Source: Kiloniellales bacterium (GTDB taxonomy: Bacteria > Pseudomonadota > Alphaproteobacteria > Kiloniellales > JAKSDN01). Taken from it: a DNA stretch of 6,255 nt. The notes below the pieces were generated by a model. It saw only the letters and a program-made list of their open reading frames with translations. It did no database searches and was not told the DNA's origin. Where the stretch lies: positions 1 through 6,255 of the forward strand of contig JAKSDN010000749.1 in NCBI GenBank assembly GCA_022360075.1. The letters run 5' to 3'. The translations under genes and the position numbers were made by a program. Of this stretch, positions 5,356 through 6,255 are shown piece by piece. Within the stretch, counting starts at the first letter, position 1; each line of letters starts with the position of its first letter.

Positions 5356-5910
5356 ATGTCCTATCTGAGCCAAGCCGAGAGCTTCCAGGGCGTCGTCGAT
5401 GTGTTCCTGCGCGACCCCGAGCGCTATGCGCCGCTGCTGCAGTTCATCGAGTCCGTCATGGAGGCGGAGTCCTCGCTGACCAAGGCCGAGCGGGAGATGA
5501 TCGCCGCCCACGTCTCGAAGCTGAACGGCTGCGACTTTTGCCTGGGGGCCCACAAGTGGACCCTGGCCGCCATGGACATCGAGCCGCGCGTGATCGAGGC
5601 GGTAGAAGCAGGGCCCGAGGACGCGGAAGTGGACGAAAGGATGCGCCCCGTCCTGCGCTTCGCCGGCAAGCTGACCCAAACACCGGAGCGCATCGGGCAA
5701 GGCGATATCGAAGCGCTGCGTGCCGCCGGCTGGTCGGACCAAGCGATCGAAGATACGATCAACGTGGTCGCGCTCTTCAACTACGTGAACCGCCTGGTGG
5801 ATGCCTTCGGCATCAAGGGCAGCGAGAGCTACTTCAAGCAGATCGGCGCTTCGCTCGCCAAACAGGGCTATGGCCCGCTCATCAAAAGCGCGCTGAAGAA
5901 GGCGAGCTGA
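5356..5910 (+). CDS. AhpD-like / carboxymuconolactone decarboxylase-family protein
   Basis: A 184-residue cytoplasmic, mostly helical protein of the AhpD-like (peroxidase-related, carboxymuconolactone decarboxylase) superfamily. The signature is Glu47 in AEREMIAAHVS, then Cys59 and Cys62 in NGCDFCLGAH, with His66. The spacing Glu-x11-Cys-x2-Cys-x3-His is the one used by AhpD for thiol-based peroxide reduction, so a redox-active disulfide is likely; true lactone decarboxylases of the family usually lack this Cys pair. The second half has AIEDTINVVALFNYVNRLVD (about 135-154), typical of the family's final helices. The ATG at 5356 follows an AGGAAAGGAA purine-rich ribosome binding site. A strong inverted repeat ends 23 bp upstream and may control the gene. 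A small unknown gene and a short-chain dehydrogenase follow on the same strand. The physiological reductant and substrate are unknown. Confidence 0.92.
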   Translation: MSYLSQAESFQGVVDVFLRDPERYAPLLQFIESVMEAESSLTKAEREMIAAHVSKLNGCDFCLGAHKWTLAAMDIEPRVIEAVEAGPEDAEVDERMRPVLRFAGKLTQTPERIGQGDIEALRAAGWSDQAIEDTINVVALFNYVNRLVDAFGIKGSESYFKQIGASLAKQGYGPLIKSALKKAS

Positions 5911-5948
5911 CCCGGCGGCGACCCGGACGACAGCATTGGAGAGCGATC

Positions 5949-6122
5949 ATGAGAGACACACTGGCATGGACGACCCCTGGCGAGAGTTTCGAGGACGGCA
6001 GCAAGCTCGCCGACTGGGTGAGGATCGAGGAAAGTGGCGTCTGGCATTTGCACCGCGTGATCAAAGCCGGCAAGGCCGATCCGAAGTACGGCGCGCCTTA
6101 CGGCCCGAAGCGGACGGCATGA
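5949..6122 (+). CDS. Unrecognised 57-residue protein
   Basis: A short ORF of 57 codons, probably real: GGAG (5938-5941) lies seven bases before the ATG, it fits neatly in the 38-bp and 31-bp gaps between the AhpD-like gene and the dehydrogenase start, and it is co-directional with both. The protein is soluble, without signal peptide, membrane segment or cysteine. It is acidic in its first half (PGESFEDGSKLADWVRIEES, residues 10-29) and basic toward the end, with a distinctive stretch VWHLHRVIKAGKADPKYGAP (31-50) then Tyr-Gly-Pro-Lys-Arg. His33, His35 and the aromatic residues Trp7, Trp23, Trp32, Tyr47 and Tyr51 are the obvious candidates for conserved positions. I do not recognise the family and assign no function. 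The alternative is a chance ORF in a GC-rich gap, which the ribosome binding site and the aromatic-rich composition argue against. Confidence 0.62.
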   Translation: MRDTLAWTTPGESFEDGSKLADWVRIEESGVWHLHRVIKAGKADPKYGAPYGPKRTA

Positions 6123-6153
6123 GTGCAGCAGCATGGAAGAAAAGGATGAGGGG

Positions 6154-6255
6154 ATGTCGAAGCCGGTCTGCCTGATCACCGGCGTCGGGGATTCAACCGG
6201 CGCCGCGCTCGCCCGCCGCTTCAGCGCCGGCGGCTATCGCGTGGCGATGATCGCC
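6154..6255 (+). CDS. Short-chain dehydrogenase/reductase, N-terminal 34 residues (cut by right edge)
   Basis: The start of a Rossmann-fold NAD(P)-dependent oxidoreductase. After MSKP comes the first beta strand VCLITG and the glycine-rich nucleotide-binding turn TGVGDSTGAALARRF (residues 10-24), matching the TGxxxGxG-like pattern of short-chain dehydrogenases with Thr in place of the second-last Gly region's usual Ile/Leu. The second strand begins at YRVAMIA (28-34). The catalytic Ser, Tyr and Lys would be beyond the edge. I chose the ATG at 6154, where AAGGA lies seven bases upstream; an in-frame ATG at 6133 would add seven charged residues. It begins 31 bp after the small unknown gene and is probably in the same transcript as it and the AhpD-like gene. 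The substrate cannot be told. Confidence 0.85.
   Translation, partial: MSKPVCLITGVGDSTGAALARRFSAGGYRVAMIA

Noticed and set aside
5538..6122. Long plus-strand frame overlapping the AhpD-like gene and including the 57-residue gene at its end
   Set aside because: Its first two thirds are a shifted shadow of the AhpD-like gene. Only the part from the ATG at 5949, with its own ribosome binding site, is retained.
6119..6175. 18-codon frame whose ATG overlaps the stop of the small gene (ATGA)
   Set aside because: It is very short, Arg/Ser/Lys-rich and overlaps the dehydrogenase start out of frame. The overlap is likely chance.

Overview
The window looks like a chromosomal piece of a GC-rich alphaproteobacterium, possibly of the Rhodospirillales/Rhizobiales type. 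This is inferred from three things: strong G/C bias at third codon positions, protein sequences of proteobacterial type, and two palindromic intergenic repeats whose cores (GTCATTGCGAG...CAATCCAG and CTCATCCTGAGCTTGTCGAA) I associate with alphaproteobacterial genomes. No tRNA, rRNA, CRISPR array, transposase or phage gene is visible.

Layout, left to right. (1) Positions 1-2219, minus strand: a two-gene arginine deiminase unit. A YfcC-family carrier (813-2219) is followed 30 bp later by arginine deiminase arcA, whose C-terminal third lies beyond the left edge. The carrier probably imports arginine or exchanges it for a pathway product; ArcA cleaves arginine to citrulline and ammonia. Further arc genes would be expected to the left. 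(2) Positions 2220-2903: a 684-bp gene-free stretch holding a 93-bp and a 127-bp palindromic repeat and a smaller AT-rich dyad. (3) Positions 2904-4891, minus strand: a periplasmic redox pair. A secreted PQQ-dependent sugar dehydrogenase-type beta-propeller comes first, followed by a single-haem c-type cytochrome resembling cytochrome cL (MxaG/XoxG type). Electrons would pass from the PQQ enzyme to the cytochrome and then to the respiratory chain. A hairpin lies between the two genes, and a promoter-like sequence with a 7-2-7 palindrome lies in front of the first.

(4) Positions 4892-5355: a divergent intergenic region. It has the minus-strand promoter near 4934-4980, a weak 57-codon ORF with a signal-peptide-like start that may be a remnant, and a striking inverted repeat (5251-5332) just before the plus-strand genes. 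Each arm of that repeat is itself nearly palindromic, like a regulator operator. (5) Positions 5356-6255, plus strand: a compact unit of an AhpD-like/carboxymuconolactone decarboxylase-family protein, an unrecognised 57-residue protein with a good ribosome binding site, and the start of a short-chain dehydrogenase/reductase cut by the right edge.

The genes belong to recognisable families except the 57-residue protein. The best leads are the paired dyad in front of the AhpD-like gene, the combination of a six-bladed PQQ enzyme with a cL-like cytochrome, and the small unknown protein. I see no clear evidence of a wholly new system.
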